Origin: Streptomyces sp. TLI_053
GTDB lineage: Bacteria > Actinomycetota > Actinomycetes > Streptomycetales > Streptomycetaceae
Direction of reading: 5' to 3'
DNA length: 64,000 nucleotides
Assembly: GCF_900105395.1 (NCBI RefSeq)
Contig: NZ_LT629775.1
Coordinates: 7,715,501 to 7,779,500 of the forward strand
Every line of letters begins with the position of its first letter. The first letter of the stretch is position 1. Both the position numbers and the translations under genes were made by a program. Shown here piece by piece: positions 21,625-30,698 of the stretch. The notes beneath the pieces were generated by a model. That model was not told where the DNA came from. It worked only from the letters and a program-made list of their open reading frames with translations, and searched no databases.

Positions 21625-23879
21625 TCCCCTTCGCGCTGCGCCTCGCCGTCAGCGGCGGCCGCCAGGCCGTCGCCCGACTGCTCACCATCACCGCCGCGAC
21701 CGCCATCGGCGTCGGCCTGCTGCTCTCCACGCTCGCCGCCGTCAACGCCGTCGGCGCCGCCAACGACCGGGTGCTCTGGGCCAACAGCGGCGCCAAGAGC
21801 CGCACCGAGAGCGGCACCGGGAGCGGCACCGGGACCGCGGCCGCCGACCCGCTCTGGTGGCGCGACCGCACCCCCGAGTACTACGACGGCCACGAACTCC
21901 TCCTGGTCGAGGTCGCCGCCACCGGACCGGCCTCGCCGGTCCCCCCGGGCCTGTCGAAGCTTCCCGCCGCGGGCGAGTACTACGCCTCGCCCGCCCTGGC
22001 GAAGCTGCTCCGCGAACGCCCCGCGGACCAGCTCGCCGACCGCTTCCCCGGCCACCTCGCCGGAGAGATCGGCAAGGCCGCCCTCGCCTCCCCGGACTCC
22101 CTGGTCCTGGTGAGCGGCCAGGACCCGGCGGCCCTCGCCGCCCGCCCCGGCGCCCGCCAGGTCACCTCCATCGCCACCGCCCTGCCTCCGGCCTGCGACG
22201 GCGACTGCCCGGGCAGCGGCGTCCGCGGCGACGCCATGACCCTCATCCTCTCGGTGGTCGCCGGCGCGCTGCTCTTCCCCGTGGTGATCTTCATCGGCAC
22301 GGCCACCCGCCTGTCCGCCGCCACCCGGGAGCAGCGCTACGCCGCGATGCGCCTGGTCGGCGCGACACCCCGGCAGATCACCCTGATCGCGGCCGCCGAG
22401 TCCACCGTGGCCGCCGTGGCCGGCACCGTCCTCGGCTTCGGCGTCCACCTGCTGCTGCGCCCGCTGGTCGCGACCGTGCCGTTCACCGGCGACCGCTTCT
22501 TCGTGGACGACCTCGCCCTCACCCTGCCGCAGGCGCTGGCCGTGCTGGTCGGCGTCCCGGTGGCGGCGGCCGTCGCCGCCCGGCTCGCCCTGCGCCGGGT
22601 CACCGTCTCCCCGCTCGGCGTCAGCCGCCGGACCACCCCGAAGCCGCCGTCCGGGTGGCGGGTGGCCCCGCTGCTCGCCGGGCTCGCCGAACTCGCCTGG
22701 TTCGTCGGCCGCCGCCCGCAGACCACCGACGGGCAGACCGCCGCCTATCTGACCGGCTTCCTGGTGGTCATGGTCGGCCTGGTGGTCGCCGGTCCCTGGC
22801 TCACCATGTCCGTCGCCCGCCTGGTCGCGGCCCGGACCAGCCGGCCCGCCACCCTGATCGCCGTCCGGCGGCTCGCCGACGACCCGAGGGCCGGGTTCCG
22901 CTCGGTGGCCGGTCTGATCCTGGCCCTGTTCGTCACCACCGCGACCGTCGCCGTCATCGGCACCATCGACACCAACCGCGGCACGCTCGGCGGCGACCCG
23001 GAGACCCGGGTGGCGGTGGAACACGGCGCCCTGCCCGGCGACCCCGTGATGGCCGACGCCCTCCCGGCCCCGTTCCTCGCCGAGCTGCGGGCCGTCCCCG
23101 GCTACCGGGGGGTCGCCGTCGCCCACGCCAACCCGGACGGTCTGGCGCACGACCCCACCGCGCCGCCGGACTGGCCCGAGGCGTCCCTGGTGTCCTGCGC
23201 CGACCTCGCCCGGACCCCGGTGGTCGGCCACTGCGCCCCCGGCGCCGAGGTCGCCGCGGTCGAGCCGTTCGGCTTCCTGAGCCTCACCTCCCAGGCCGCG
23301 CGGGAATGGCCGACCGCGCCGATCAGTGCGGCGGAGGCCGACCGGCTGCCGGTGCTGTCGCTCTACGTGACCACCGACGGGAGCACCGCCGCCAAGGAGC
23401 GGGTCCGCACCCTGCTGACCCGGACCTTCCCGGAGCAGCACGCCCGGATGGTGCAGGACTTCGGCTCCGCCCAGCAGAAGACGCTCGCCGGCTGGCGCCA
23501 GCTCGCCGACGTGGTGCTGCTCACCACCCTGCCGATCGCCGGCTGCAGCCTGGCGGTGAGCGTGGTCGCGGGCCTGTCCGACCGGCGGCGGCCGTTCGCG
23601 ATGCTCCGGCTCACCGGGGCGCCGCTGCGGATGCTGCGGGCGGTGATCGGCCTGGAGAGCGCCCTGCCGCTGCTCCTGGTGTCGGCCGTCGCGATCGGGA
23701 CGGGCTTCGGCGCGGCCGCGATGTTCCTCAAGTCGCAGATGGACTACGACCTGGTGTCGCCCGGTTGGGTGTACTTCGGGCTGGTGCTGTTCGGGCTGGT
23801 CGCCTCGCTCGGGATCATCGCCTCGACGCTGCCGCTGCTGAAGCGGATCACCGGTCCTGAGGCGGCCCGCAACGGCTGA
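21621..23879 (+). CDS. FtsX-family ABC transporter permease
   Basis: A 752-residue permease with GTG start overlapping the ATPase stop (GTGA). The first helix (LLTITAATAIGVGLLLSTLAAVNAV) is followed by a large extracytoplasmic domain, an FtsX core around residues 205-330 (EQRYAAMRLVGATPRQI), two middle helices, a second extracytoplasmic domain (about 460-620) and a second FtsX core (RRRPFAMLRLTGAPLRML) near the C-terminus. The tandem FtsX arrangement is typical of actinobacterial antimicrobial-peptide or lipid exporters. The substrate is unknown. Confidence 0.92.
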   Translation: MIPFALRLAVSGGRQAVARLLTITAATAIGVGLLLSTLAAVNAVGAANDRVLWANSGAKSRTESGTGSGTGTAAADPLWWRDRTPEYYDGHELLLVEVAATGPASPVPPGLSKLPAAGEYYASPALAKLLRERPADQLADRFPGHLAGEIGKAALASPDSLVLVSGQDPAALAARPGARQVTSIATALPPACDGDCPGSGVRGDAMTLILSVVAGALLFPVVIFIGTATRLSAATREQRYAAMRLVGATPRQITLIAAAESTVAAVAGTVLGFGVHLLLRPLVATVPFTGDRFFVDDLALTLPQALAVLVGVPVAAAVAARLALRRVTVSPLGVSRRTTPKPPSGWRVAPLLAGLAELAWFVGRRPQTTDGQTAAYLTGFLVVMVGLVVAGPWLTMSVARLVAARTSRPATLIAVRRLADDPRAGFRSVAGLILALFVTTATVAVIGTIDTNRGTLGGDPETRVAVEHGALPGDPVMADALPAPFLAELRAVPGYRGVAVAHANPDGLAHDPTAPPDWPEASLVSCADLARTPVVGHCAPGAEVAAVEPFGFLSLTSQAAREWPTAPISAAEADRLPVLSLYVTTDGSTAAKERVRTLLTRTFPEQHARMVQDFGSAQQKTLAGWRQLADVVLLTTLPIAGCSLAVSVVAGLSDRRRPFAMLRLTGAPLRMLRAVIGLESALPLLLVSAVAIGTGFGAAAMFLKSQMDYDLVSPGWVYFGLVLFGLVASLGIIASTLPLLKRITGPEAARNG

Positions 23880-23904
23880 CCCCGGGCTCGGCCGGACGTG
23901 CGGA

Positions 23905-23940
23905 CCCCGCCCCCTGGAAACCGCCCAGGGGGAGCGGGGT
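23905..23940. terminator. hairpin terminator between FtsX permease and Nudix genes
   Basis: CCCCGCCCCCTGG pairs with CCAGGGGGAGCGGGG (one bulged A) around a short loop and is followed by TT. It separates two convergent genes and can serve both. Confidence 0.7.
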
Positions 23941-23966
23941 TCACGCGTGTGCGGACCGGCGGGTCG

Positions 23967-24419
23967 TCAGCGCAGGACCGGGTACGCGTGCGTCCCCGGC
24001 CGGGGCGCGAAGCCCAGCTCCGCCCGCCAGGTGCCCAGCACCAGCCCGGACGGGTAGAACATCGGCTCCGGCAGCGCGTCCAGCGGCAGCCGCTCCCAGC
24101 CGCCGCAGGAGGCCGGCTCCATGACCACCGCGGGCGCCAGGCTCGGCGGGGCGAGCACCGCGGCGGTGAGCCGGGGTCGGCCGAGCTCGTGGTCGAGCAG
24201 CACCGCGAGCACCCGCAGCTCCTCGGCGGGCAGCACGATCCCGGTCTCCTCGGCGAGTTCGCGCGCGGCCGTCCGCTCGAAGGACTCGCCGGGATCGACC
24301 TTGCCGCCGGGAAGGCTCCAGGTCGGCGGCTCGCCGGCCGTGGTGCGACGGCCGATCAGCACCCGGCCGTCCCCGGTGGGCACGATCACTCCGGCGCCGA
24401 GCAGCGGTGCGTGGGTCAC
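23967..24419 (-). CDS. Nudix hydrolase
   Basis: A 150-residue Nudix-fold pyrophosphohydrolase. The complete Nudix box GX5EX7REUXEEXGU is present (GKVDPGESFERTAARELAEETGI), preceded by GRVLIGRRTTAGEPPTWSLPGG. The GTG at 24419 is chosen because GGAGG lies 8 nt upstream. The substrate is likely a nucleoside diphosphate derivative; the specific one cannot be told. The WSLPGGKVDPGES form resembles the MutT/ADP-ribose pyrophosphatase-like general group. It lies downstream of the SDR gene on the same strand with 110 bp between. Confidence 0.9.
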   Translation of the reverse strand: MTHAPLLGAGVIVPTGDGRVLIGRRTTAGEPPTWSLPGGKVDPGESFERTAARELAEETGIVLPAEELRVLAVLLDHELGRPRLTAAVLAPPSLAPAVVMEPASCGGWERLPLDALPEPMFYPSGLVLGTWRAELGFAPRPGTHAYPVLR

Positions 24420-24529
24420 GTCGGTTCCTCCGAACGGGGGTGACGGGGTGACGGTGCGACAGGGGACGGCGGGACGGCGCCGCAGGGGGGTGGCGGGACG
24501 GCGCGGTGCCGCGCCGTCCCGCCGGGCGG

Positions 24530-26053
24530 CTACCAGGCGGCGCGGTCGAAGTCCTTGAGGAAGCACCCGTAGAGGTCCTCGCCCTGCTCGCCGCGCACGA
24601 TCGGGTCGTAGACCCGGGCCGCGCCGTCGACCAGGTCGAGCGGGGCGTGGAAGCCCTCGTCGGCGAGGCGCATCTTGTCCGGGTGCGGACGCTCGTCGGT
24701 GATCCAGCCGGTGTCGACGGCGGTCATCAGGATGCCGTCGGTCTGGAACATCTCCATCGCGCTGGTGCGGGTGAGCATGTTGAGCGCGGCCTTGGCCATG
24801 TTGGTGTGCGGGTGTCCGGCGCCCTTGTAGCCGCGGGTGAAGACGCCCTCCATGGCGGACACGTTGACCACGTACTTGCGGCGGGACGCCGAGGCGGCCA
24901 TCGCCGGGCGGAGCCGGCTGATCAGGATGAACGGCGCGGTGGAGTTGCAGAGCTGCACCTCCAGCAGCTCCACCGGGCCGACCTCGCTGACGGTCTGCAC
25001 CCAGCTGTTGGTGTCCGCGAGGTCCGGGACCAGGCCGCCGGCGTCGATCGCCGTCCCGGCCCGGATCCGGTCCGGCGTCGCCGAACCGGTGACCAGCGCG
25101 AGCGAGGTGACGTCCTCGGCGGAGATCCGCTCGGCGCCGTCCGAGGCCTGGTGCGGCAGCGCGGGCAGGTCGACGCTGCCGCTGTTGAACCGGCCGATGG
25201 TGGTCGACTGCGGCAGCTCGCCGGCCGGCAGCGGCGCCGACTCGGCGGCGACCAGCTCCCGGTAGGACTCGGGCGGGCGGCGCACGGTCTGCGCGGCGTT
25301 GTTGATCAGGATGTCCAGCGGGCCGTCCGCCGCGACCTCGTCGGCCAGCGCCATCACCTGGGCCGGGTCGCGCAGGTCGATGCCGACGATCTTCAGCCGG
25401 TGCAGCCACTCGGCACTGTCCGGCATCGCGGTGAAGCGGCGGATCGCGTCATTGGGGAAGCGGGTGGTGATGGTGGTGTGCGCGCCGTCGCGCAGCAGCA
25501 TCAGCGCGATGTACATACCGATCTTGGCGCGGCCGCCGGTCAGCAGCGCGCGCTTGCCGGTCAGGTCGGCGCGGGCGTCGCGCCGGGCCCGGTTCTTGGC
25601 CGCGCAGCCCTGGCAGAGGTTGTGGTAGAACGCGTCGACCTCGACGTAGCGCTGCTTGCAGATGTAGCAGGAGCGGGGGCGCTCCAGGATCCCGGCGATC
25701 TCCGTGGTGGTGACGGTGGTCAGGCCGAAGGCGCCGGCCGTCTCGTCGTCGATCCGGCTCGGGGCCCCGGTCGCGGTGCGCGCGGTGACGTCGCGGTCGT
25801 TGGCGGTCTTGCGGGCCCGGGTCTCCTGGCGGCGGCGCTGCTTGAGGGTGCGGAATATGCCGCCGACGGCCTGGCGGACGGTGATCGCGTCCGGGTGGTC
25901 GACGTGCAGCTCGTCCAGCTCGGCCAGCACCTCCAGGCAGAGCCGGAGCCGCTCGGGATCGAGGCCGGGGCCGTAGTCGATCTCCTCGGTGTCCGCCTCG
26001 CCCCGCCGCTGCCCGCTGTCCACGCCCGCTGCTGCCGTCAGTCCCGCCGCCAT
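24530..26053 (-). CDS. SDR-family protein with N-terminal zinc ribbon, catalytic Tyr not conserved
   Basis: A 507-residue protein. Residues 1-115 are helical and charged. A four-cysteine cluster (C129-x2-C132 and C147-x2-C150, in SCYICKQRY and NLCQGCAAKNR) is a likely zinc ribbon. Residues about 165-500 form an SDR Rossmann domain with TGGRAKIG instead of TGxxxGxG, DILINNAAQ (NNAG-type) and VVNVSAMEG for the catalytic Ser. The usual YxxxK reads HPHTNMAKAAL, so Thr sits at the Tyr position while Lys is kept. A GTG at 26086 is an alternative start. Orthologues with this layout occur in streptomycetes, but no function is known to me. Confidence 0.8.
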   Translation of the reverse strand: MAAGLTAAAGVDSGQRRGEADTEEIDYGPGLDPERLRLCLEVLAELDELHVDHPDAITVRQAVGGIFRTLKQRRRQETRARKTANDRDVTARTATGAPSRIDDETAGAFGLTTVTTTEIAGILERPRSCYICKQRYVEVDAFYHNLCQGCAAKNRARRDARADLTGKRALLTGGRAKIGMYIALMLLRDGAHTTITTRFPNDAIRRFTAMPDSAEWLHRLKIVGIDLRDPAQVMALADEVAADGPLDILINNAAQTVRRPPESYRELVAAESAPLPAGELPQSTTIGRFNSGSVDLPALPHQASDGAERISAEDVTSLALVTGSATPDRIRAGTAIDAGGLVPDLADTNSWVQTVSEVGPVELLEVQLCNSTAPFILISRLRPAMAASASRRKYVVNVSAMEGVFTRGYKGAGHPHTNMAKAALNMLTRTSAMEMFQTDGILMTAVDTGWITDERPHPDKMRLADEGFHAPLDLVDGAARVYDPIVRGEQGEDLYGCFLKDFDRAAW

Positions 26054-26349
26054 GCCTCTGCCGTTCCCGCTCGCCTCGCCGATCACGGCGTTCGCCGCGT
26101 CTACCGCGTGAATGCTACGGGAGCGGCCCCGGCCGGGGCGAAAGTCCGGGATTTGGAGGATCCTCCATATCTACGCGCGGAGCTTTGATCATGGCTTGTA
26201 CGCAGACCCAGCAAACAGCGGCCAGCTGGCGTTTGTCCTACCGGTACCGGAGAATCGAACGTTGGGTGCAGGGGCGCCCGAGTGCGCCCTGCGGCCGTGC
26301 CGCACCCGCACCCGAGGTGTAATTTCTCCCAGCCAGAGAGCCCCGTTTC
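26054..26349. other. intergenic region upstream of guaB1
   Basis: These 296 bp between divergent genes contain a perfect 14-bp palindrome, TGGAGGATCCTCCA (26154-26167), flanked by A/T, which could be an operator. No gene is supported and no promoter with standard spacing could be fixed. Confidence 0.5.
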
Positions 26350-27789
26350 ATGCGCTTCCTGAACGACCTCATGCCCTCGTACGACCTCACGTACGACGAC
26401 GTCTTCATGGTCCCCAGCCGATCCGCCGTGGGCTCCCGCCAGGCTGTCGACCTCTCCTCCAACGACGGCACCGGCACCACCGTCCCGCTGGTCGTCGCCA
26501 ACATGACCGCCATCGCGGGCCGCCGGATGGCCGAGACCGTCGCCCGCCGCGGCGGCCTGGTCGCCATCCCGCAGGACATCCCGACCGAGGTCATCGCCGA
26601 GGTCGTCGGCTGGGTCAAGCAGCGCCACCTGGTGCACGACACCGCCATCACCCTCGACCCCGGCGCCACCGTCGCCGAGGCGCTCTCGCTGCTGCCCAAG
26701 CGCGCCCACGGCGCGCTGGTCGTGGTCGAGGACGGCCGCCCGGTCGGCGTCGTCACCGACTCCGACTGCCAGGGCGTCGACCGCTTCACCTCGCTCGCCG
26801 AGGTGATGTCCCGCGACCTGCTGCTGCTCGACGAGGACATCGACCCGCGCGACGCCTTCGACCGCCTCAGCGAGGCGCACCGCAAGCTCGCCCCCGTCGT
26901 CGACCGCGACGGCCGCCTGGTCGGCCTGCTCACCCGCAAGAACGCGCTGCGCGCCACCCTCTACACCCCGGCCGTCGACGCCGCCGGCAAGCTGCGGATC
27001 GCCGCCACCGTCGGCATCAACGGCGACGTCGCCGGCAAGGCCAAGGCCCTGCTGGAGGCCGGTGCCGACACGCTCGTCGTGGACACCGCGCACGGCCACC
27101 AGGAGTCGATGATCAGCGCGCTGCGCGCCGTGCGCGGGCTGGACCCGCAGGTCCCGGTCGTCGCGGGCAACGTCGTCTCGGCGGCCGGTGTGCGCGACCT
27201 GGTCGAGGCCGGCGCGGACATCCTGAAGGTCGGCGTCGGACCGGGCGCCATGTGCACCACCCGGATGATGACCGGCGTCGGCCGCCCGCAGTTCTCCGCC
27301 GTGCTGGAGTGCGCCGCCGAGGCCCGCCGCCTGGGCAAGCACGTCTGGGCCGACGGCGGGGTGCGCCACCCGCGCGACGTCGCCATGGCGCTGGCCGCCG
27401 GCGCCTCCAACGTGATGGTCGGCTCCTGGTTCGCCGGCACCTACGAGTCGCCCGGCGACCTCCAGACCACCGCCGACGGCCGCCAGTACAAGGAGTCCTT
27501 CGGCATGGCCTCCAAGCGGGCCGTGAGCAACCGCACCGCCCAGGACTCCTCGTACGACCGTGCCCGCAAGGCGCTGTTCGAGGAGGGCATCTCGCACTCC
27601 CGGATGTTCCTCGACCCGGCCCGCCCGGGCGTCGAGGACCTCATCGACTCCATCGTCGCGGGCGTGCGCAGCTCCTGCACCTACGCGGGCGCGGCCAGCC
27701 TGGAGGAGTTCCACGAGAAGGCCGTGGTCGGCATCCAGAGCGCGGCCGGCTACGCCGAGGGCAAGCCGCTGCACTCCAGCTGGGCCTGA
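26350..27789 (+). CDS. guaB1: GuaB1-type GMP reductase (IMP dehydrogenase-related)
   Basis: A 479-residue IMPDH/GMPR-family barrel with an inserted CBS pair (about residues 95-205: AHGALVVVEDGRPVGVVTDSD, RKLAPVVDRDGRLVGLLTRK). The catalytic loop Cys302 lies in VGVGPGAMCTTRMMTG, and DTAHGHQ and ADGGVRHPRDVAMALAAGASNVMVGSWFAGT are phosphate-binding segments. This is the actinobacterial GuaB1 subfamily; the mycobacterial member acts as a CBS-containing GMP reductase that returns GMP to IMP. It is distinct from GuaB2 (true IMPDH) and GuaB3. The stop overlaps the convergent DUF5995 gene by 40 bp. Confidence 0.93.
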   Translation: MRFLNDLMPSYDLTYDDVFMVPSRSAVGSRQAVDLSSNDGTGTTVPLVVANMTAIAGRRMAETVARRGGLVAIPQDIPTEVIAEVVGWVKQRHLVHDTAITLDPGATVAEALSLLPKRAHGALVVVEDGRPVGVVTDSDCQGVDRFTSLAEVMSRDLLLLDEDIDPRDAFDRLSEAHRKLAPVVDRDGRLVGLLTRKNALRATLYTPAVDAAGKLRIAATVGINGDVAGKAKALLEAGADTLVVDTAHGHQESMISALRAVRGLDPQVPVVAGNVVSAAGVRDLVEAGADILKVGVGPGAMCTTRMMTGVGRPQFSAVLECAAEARRLGKHVWADGGVRHPRDVAMALAAGASNVMVGSWFAGTYESPGDLQTTADGRQYKESFGMASKRAVSNRTAQDSSYDRARKALFEEGISHSRMFLDPARPGVEDLIDSIVAGVRSSCTYAGAASLEEFHEKAVVGIQSAAGYAEGKPLHSSWA

Positions 27790-28658
27790 TCACCGCCCGG
27801 CGCCCGTCCGCCGGTGGCCGGTCCGCTCCTCGCCACGGGGAGCAGGCCGGCCACCGGCGTGCCGGGCGCCTGCGCGTCGAGCGCCGGTACGTCGGATTCC
27901 AGTGCGTCCGGCACCGGTACGTCGGCTGCGAGCGCGTCGAGTGCCGGTACGTCGGCCGCCGGGTCGCGCAGGCCCAGCGGCAGGAGCAGTGCACGGCCGA
28001 GCAGCCCGACCGCCCCGTCCAGCGCCGTCGCGCAGGCCCGCGCTGCCGACGGGCGCCCGCGCAGCCCCCAGAGCAGCCGCACCGAGCCCCAGGCGGCCTC
28101 CCGCGCGGTGTCGACCGACCACGCCCCGATCCGGTGCGTCATCGGCTCCAGCCGCTCCAGTACGTCCGGTCCGGGCATCAGCTGCTCGCGCACGGCCGTC
28201 TCGACCCCCGCCAGCAGACCGTTGATCCGGTGGTAGTCGTCCTCCAGCTGCTCCGGCTCCCGGCCGAGCCGACGGCAGGTGTCGACGACGGCGAGCGGCA
28301 GGTCGTGCTGGATGTGGGCGTTCATCCCGGCCAGTGCGAACTGCAGCGGGTGCACCTCGGGGTCGGCGCGCAGCTCGAACAGCGGCCGCCAGCAGGCCGG
28401 TGGCCGCCGCCCCGCCGCGACCGCGTCCACCGCCAGCAGGTAGCGCCCGGCGAAGAGCACGTCCAGCTCGGCGACAGCGGTCGGGTCGGCGAACCCGTCC
28501 AGCCCGGCCCCGACGCCCTCGGTGACCGTCAGGTACATCCGGTTGAACACCGCCACCCCGTCGGTGGGCGGGAGTTCGGCCGCGATCGCACGCAGCCGCC
28601 GGACGACGCCGTCGATCCCCCGCGCCCCGTCCGTGATCCCTGTGGGCACCCCGGCCAT
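27750..28658 (-). CDS. DUF5995 family protein with C-terminal decapeptide repeats
   Basis: A 302-residue cytoplasmic protein of unknown function. The conserved core (residues about 10-210) contains DGVAVFNRMYLTVTEGV, LFAGRYLLAVDAV, FALAGMNAHIQHDLPLAVVDTC and DYHRINGLL, the pattern of DUF5995, which is all-helical with conserved His/Asp residues suggesting metal binding. The C-terminal 75 residues are low-complexity with three 10-residue repeats around DVPALDAL (30-bp DNA repeat at 27874-27963). The end overlaps guaB1 tail to tail, so antisense interference is possible. The last 25 residues may be fortuitous extension. Confidence 0.75.
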   Translation of the reverse strand: MAGVPTGITDGARGIDGVVRRLRAIAAELPPTDGVAVFNRMYLTVTEGVGAGLDGFADPTAVAELDVLFAGRYLLAVDAVAAGRRPPACWRPLFELRADPEVHPLQFALAGMNAHIQHDLPLAVVDTCRRLGREPEQLEDDYHRINGLLAGVETAVREQLMPGPDVLERLEPMTHRIGAWSVDTAREAAWGSVRLLWGLRGRPSAARACATALDGAVGLLGRALLLPLGLRDPAADVPALDALAADVPVPDALESDVPALDAQAPGTPVAGLLPVARSGPATGGRAPGGDQAQLECSGLPSA

Positions 28659-28736
28659 CCGTCACCCTCCGACGTCGATCGTGTATTGATCGCATCATCG
28701 TGACAGGAGTCGGAGGAGCCGCACAGGCGCCGCGCC

Positions 28737-29132
28737 TCAGCCCAGTTCGTACTCCAGGACGTACGTGTGCCGGCCCTCCTCGTCCACCTCCAGCTCGAAC
28801 ACCCCGGTGATTCCCGCCAGCTCGCCCGTGCCGGTGCCCGCGACCACCCGGATCGCCAACCGCTCGCCGTGGCTCCCCGGCGCCGAGTGCTGCAGCACGA
28901 ACGACCCCTGCCGCCCGTCCAGCGCGCCCGTGAACCGCTCCACCGCCACATAGGCGGCCGGGCCGCCCGCGCCGTCCAGGACCGACAGCATCCGCACCAC
29001 GCTCGCCCCGGTCAGCCCGCCCGTGAACTCCTTGGTGATCCGGACCCGGCCGAGCGTCGCGCCCGGCTGCGCGTCCGTCTCCTCCGGCTCGAACGCCGTC
29101 ACCTCGAAGGCCCCGCTCGCCCTGCCGCCCAT
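28737..29132 (-). CDS. DUF3224 family protein
   Basis: A 131-residue single-domain protein. GAFEVTAFEPEE, RVRITKEFTGGLTGASVVRML, AYVAVERFTGALDGRQGSFVLQHSA and VVAGTGTGELAGITGVFELEV are the conserved blocks of DUF3224, a small beta-barrel family related to allene-oxide-cyclase-like folds. Family function is unknown. The ATG at 29132 is preferred because GAGGGGACGG lies upstream. It is on the same strand as the DUF5995 gene downstream but 78 bp apart. Confidence 0.85.
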   Translation of the reverse strand: MGGRASGAFEVTAFEPEETDAQPGATLGRVRITKEFTGGLTGASVVRMLSVLDGAGGPAAYVAVERFTGALDGRQGSFVLQHSAPGSHGERLAIRVVAGTGTGELAGITGVFELEVDEEGRHTYVLEYELG

Positions 29133-29264
29133 CGCACCGTCCCCTCGACGAAAGCCCGTGCGCCCGGTCGGTACCGACCGCGGGACCACCCTCGCACGCC
29201 CCACTGACAACCGCCCCGGAACGGCGGGCGGTCGGCTGCGGGCCGGTCGCTGCTCGCCGGTCGC

Positions 29265-29287
29265 CGGTGACCGTGTGCCGGTCACCG
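29265..29287. terminator. hairpin between SpoIIE-type and DUF3224 genes
   Basis: CGGTGACCG and CGGTCACCG form a 9-bp stem with a 5-nt loop 11 bp after the stop of the minus-strand phosphatase gene. No T-run follows, so termination is only likely. Confidence 0.45.
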
Positions 29288-29297
29288 TGCGCGCCGC

Positions 29298-30413
29298 TCA
29301 CCGGTCCCAGCGGACGGCGAGCGCCGCCGCGTCGTCGGCGAGGCCGCCCGGGGCGACCCAGGAGGCGAGGTCGGGCAGCAGGGCGTCCATCAGGTCCTCC
29401 GGCGTCCCGGCCGGGAGTGCGGCGAAGCGGTCGGGGAGGGGGTAGAACTCGCCCGCCGCGTCGCGGGCCTCGGAGACCCCGTCGGTGTACAGCAGCAGCA
29501 GGTCGCCGGGCCACGGGTCGACCGGCTCGGCGGTGTAGCGGCCGTCGCCGAGCAGGCCGAGCAGGCCCAGCGGCGGGGTGTGCCGGGAGGGGACGAGCTC
29601 GGTGACCCGGTCGGCACGGCGCAGCAGCGGGTGCGGGTGGCCGCAGTTGACCAGCAGGGCCGCGTTGTCCCCCCGGTCCACGCCGAGCAGCACGGCGGTC
29701 ACGAACCGCCCGTCGGCGGGGCGCCCGGCCAGCGCGGCGTCCAGGTGCTCGGCGAGCCTGGCGAGGTCCGGTTCGGTGCGCGCGGCGGTGCGGAAGGCGC
29801 CGAGGACGTCCGCCGCGGTCTCGACGGCGGGCAGGCCGTGGCCCTGGACGTCCCCGAGCAGGATCCGGATCCCGAACGGCGTGTCTACCACGTCGTACAG
29901 GTCCCCGCCGATCCTCGCCTCGGCGGCCGCGGCCACGTACCGGACGGCGATCCGCAGCGGCCCGATCCGTTCGGGCGGTGGGCGCAGCAGTGCCCGCTGG
30001 GCCGCCTCGGCGACGGTCCGCACCTCGAACAGTTCGCGCTCGCGGGCGGCGATCAGCACGACGTTGGCGGTACTGGCGAGGGTGGTGGCGGTGATGGTGA
30101 CCAGCGAGACGAGGTGGACGGAGGCGGGCAACTGGGAGTTGAGGTCCTCCAGCAGGCCGGCCACGACCACGGCGGCCGCGCCGGTGGCGAGCGGTACCCG
30201 GGCCCGGCGGGTGGTGGCCCCGACCAGGACGGGCGCGGCGGCGAGCACGGGGGAGAGGGTGCTGCCCGGGCCGGTCAGCAGGTCCGTCACCACGGCCGCG
30301 ACCAGCAGCAGGAAGGCGCCGCCGAGCAGCAGCCTGGTCCGCCGCGGCAGCCGCGGCGGCGGCACGGCGCCCGGTGCCGCGGCGCCCTCGGGGTCCTCGC
30401 CGCTCGCGCTCAC
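29298..30413 (-). CDS. membrane SpoIIE-type PP2C serine phosphatase
   Basis: A 371-residue protein. Residues about 25-140 contain four hydrophobic helices (LLLGGAFLLLVAAVV, PVLAAAPVLVGA, VPLATGAAAVVVAGLL, LVTITATTLASTANVVLIAA). The C-terminal SpoIIE/RsbU domain has IAVRYVAAAAEARIGGDLYDVVDT, ILLGDVQGHGLPAVETAADVL, LLLYTDGVSEARD and GLADDAAALAVRW, with metal-binding Asp residues in GDLYD, GDVQGHG and ADDAA. Such phosphatases dephosphorylate anti-anti-sigma factors. GGAGGCGG precedes the GTG at 30413. No anti-sigma partner is adjacent. Confidence 0.9.
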   Translation of the reverse strand: MSASGEDPEGAAAPGAVPPPRLPRRTRLLLGGAFLLLVAAVVTDLLTGPGSTLSPVLAAAPVLVGATTRRARVPLATGAAAVVVAGLLEDLNSQLPASVHLVSLVTITATTLASTANVVLIAARERELFEVRTVAEAAQRALLRPPPERIGPLRIAVRYVAAAAEARIGGDLYDVVDTPFGIRILLGDVQGHGLPAVETAADVLGAFRTAARTEPDLARLAEHLDAALAGRPADGRFVTAVLLGVDRGDNAALLVNCGHPHPLLRRADRVTELVPSRHTPPLGLLGLLGDGRYTAEPVDPWPGDLLLLYTDGVSEARDAAGEFYPLPDRFAALPAGTPEDLMDALLPDLASWVAPGGLADDAAALAVRWDR

Positions 30414-30698
30414 GCACCCGCCTCCAGGCCGCTCGACGGGTCCGACCGCTCGACGGCCGGACCACTCCGCTCGGGGGCGGCACCCGTCGGGGTGCCGCCC
30501 CCGCCGTCCACTCCGTCCCCTTTCGTCGACTCCGCCCCCTTCGTCCACTCTCCACCGCCGACCGCCGCACCGGCATCCCGGCGGTCGAGCGGGGTCCGTC
30601 CGCCGTTCCCCGCCCGTGCGCCGTCCCGCGCCCGCCCGCCGTCCCCCGCCGGTGGGCCGTCCGTCCGCCGTCCGGGACGAACTAGGCTGACGGACGCG

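Noticed and set aside
27790..30576. Long minus-strand frame covering DUF5995, DUF3224 and the SpoIIE-type genes
   Set aside because: It overlaps three better-supported genes in other frames and is rich in Arg/Gly/Ala without motifs.
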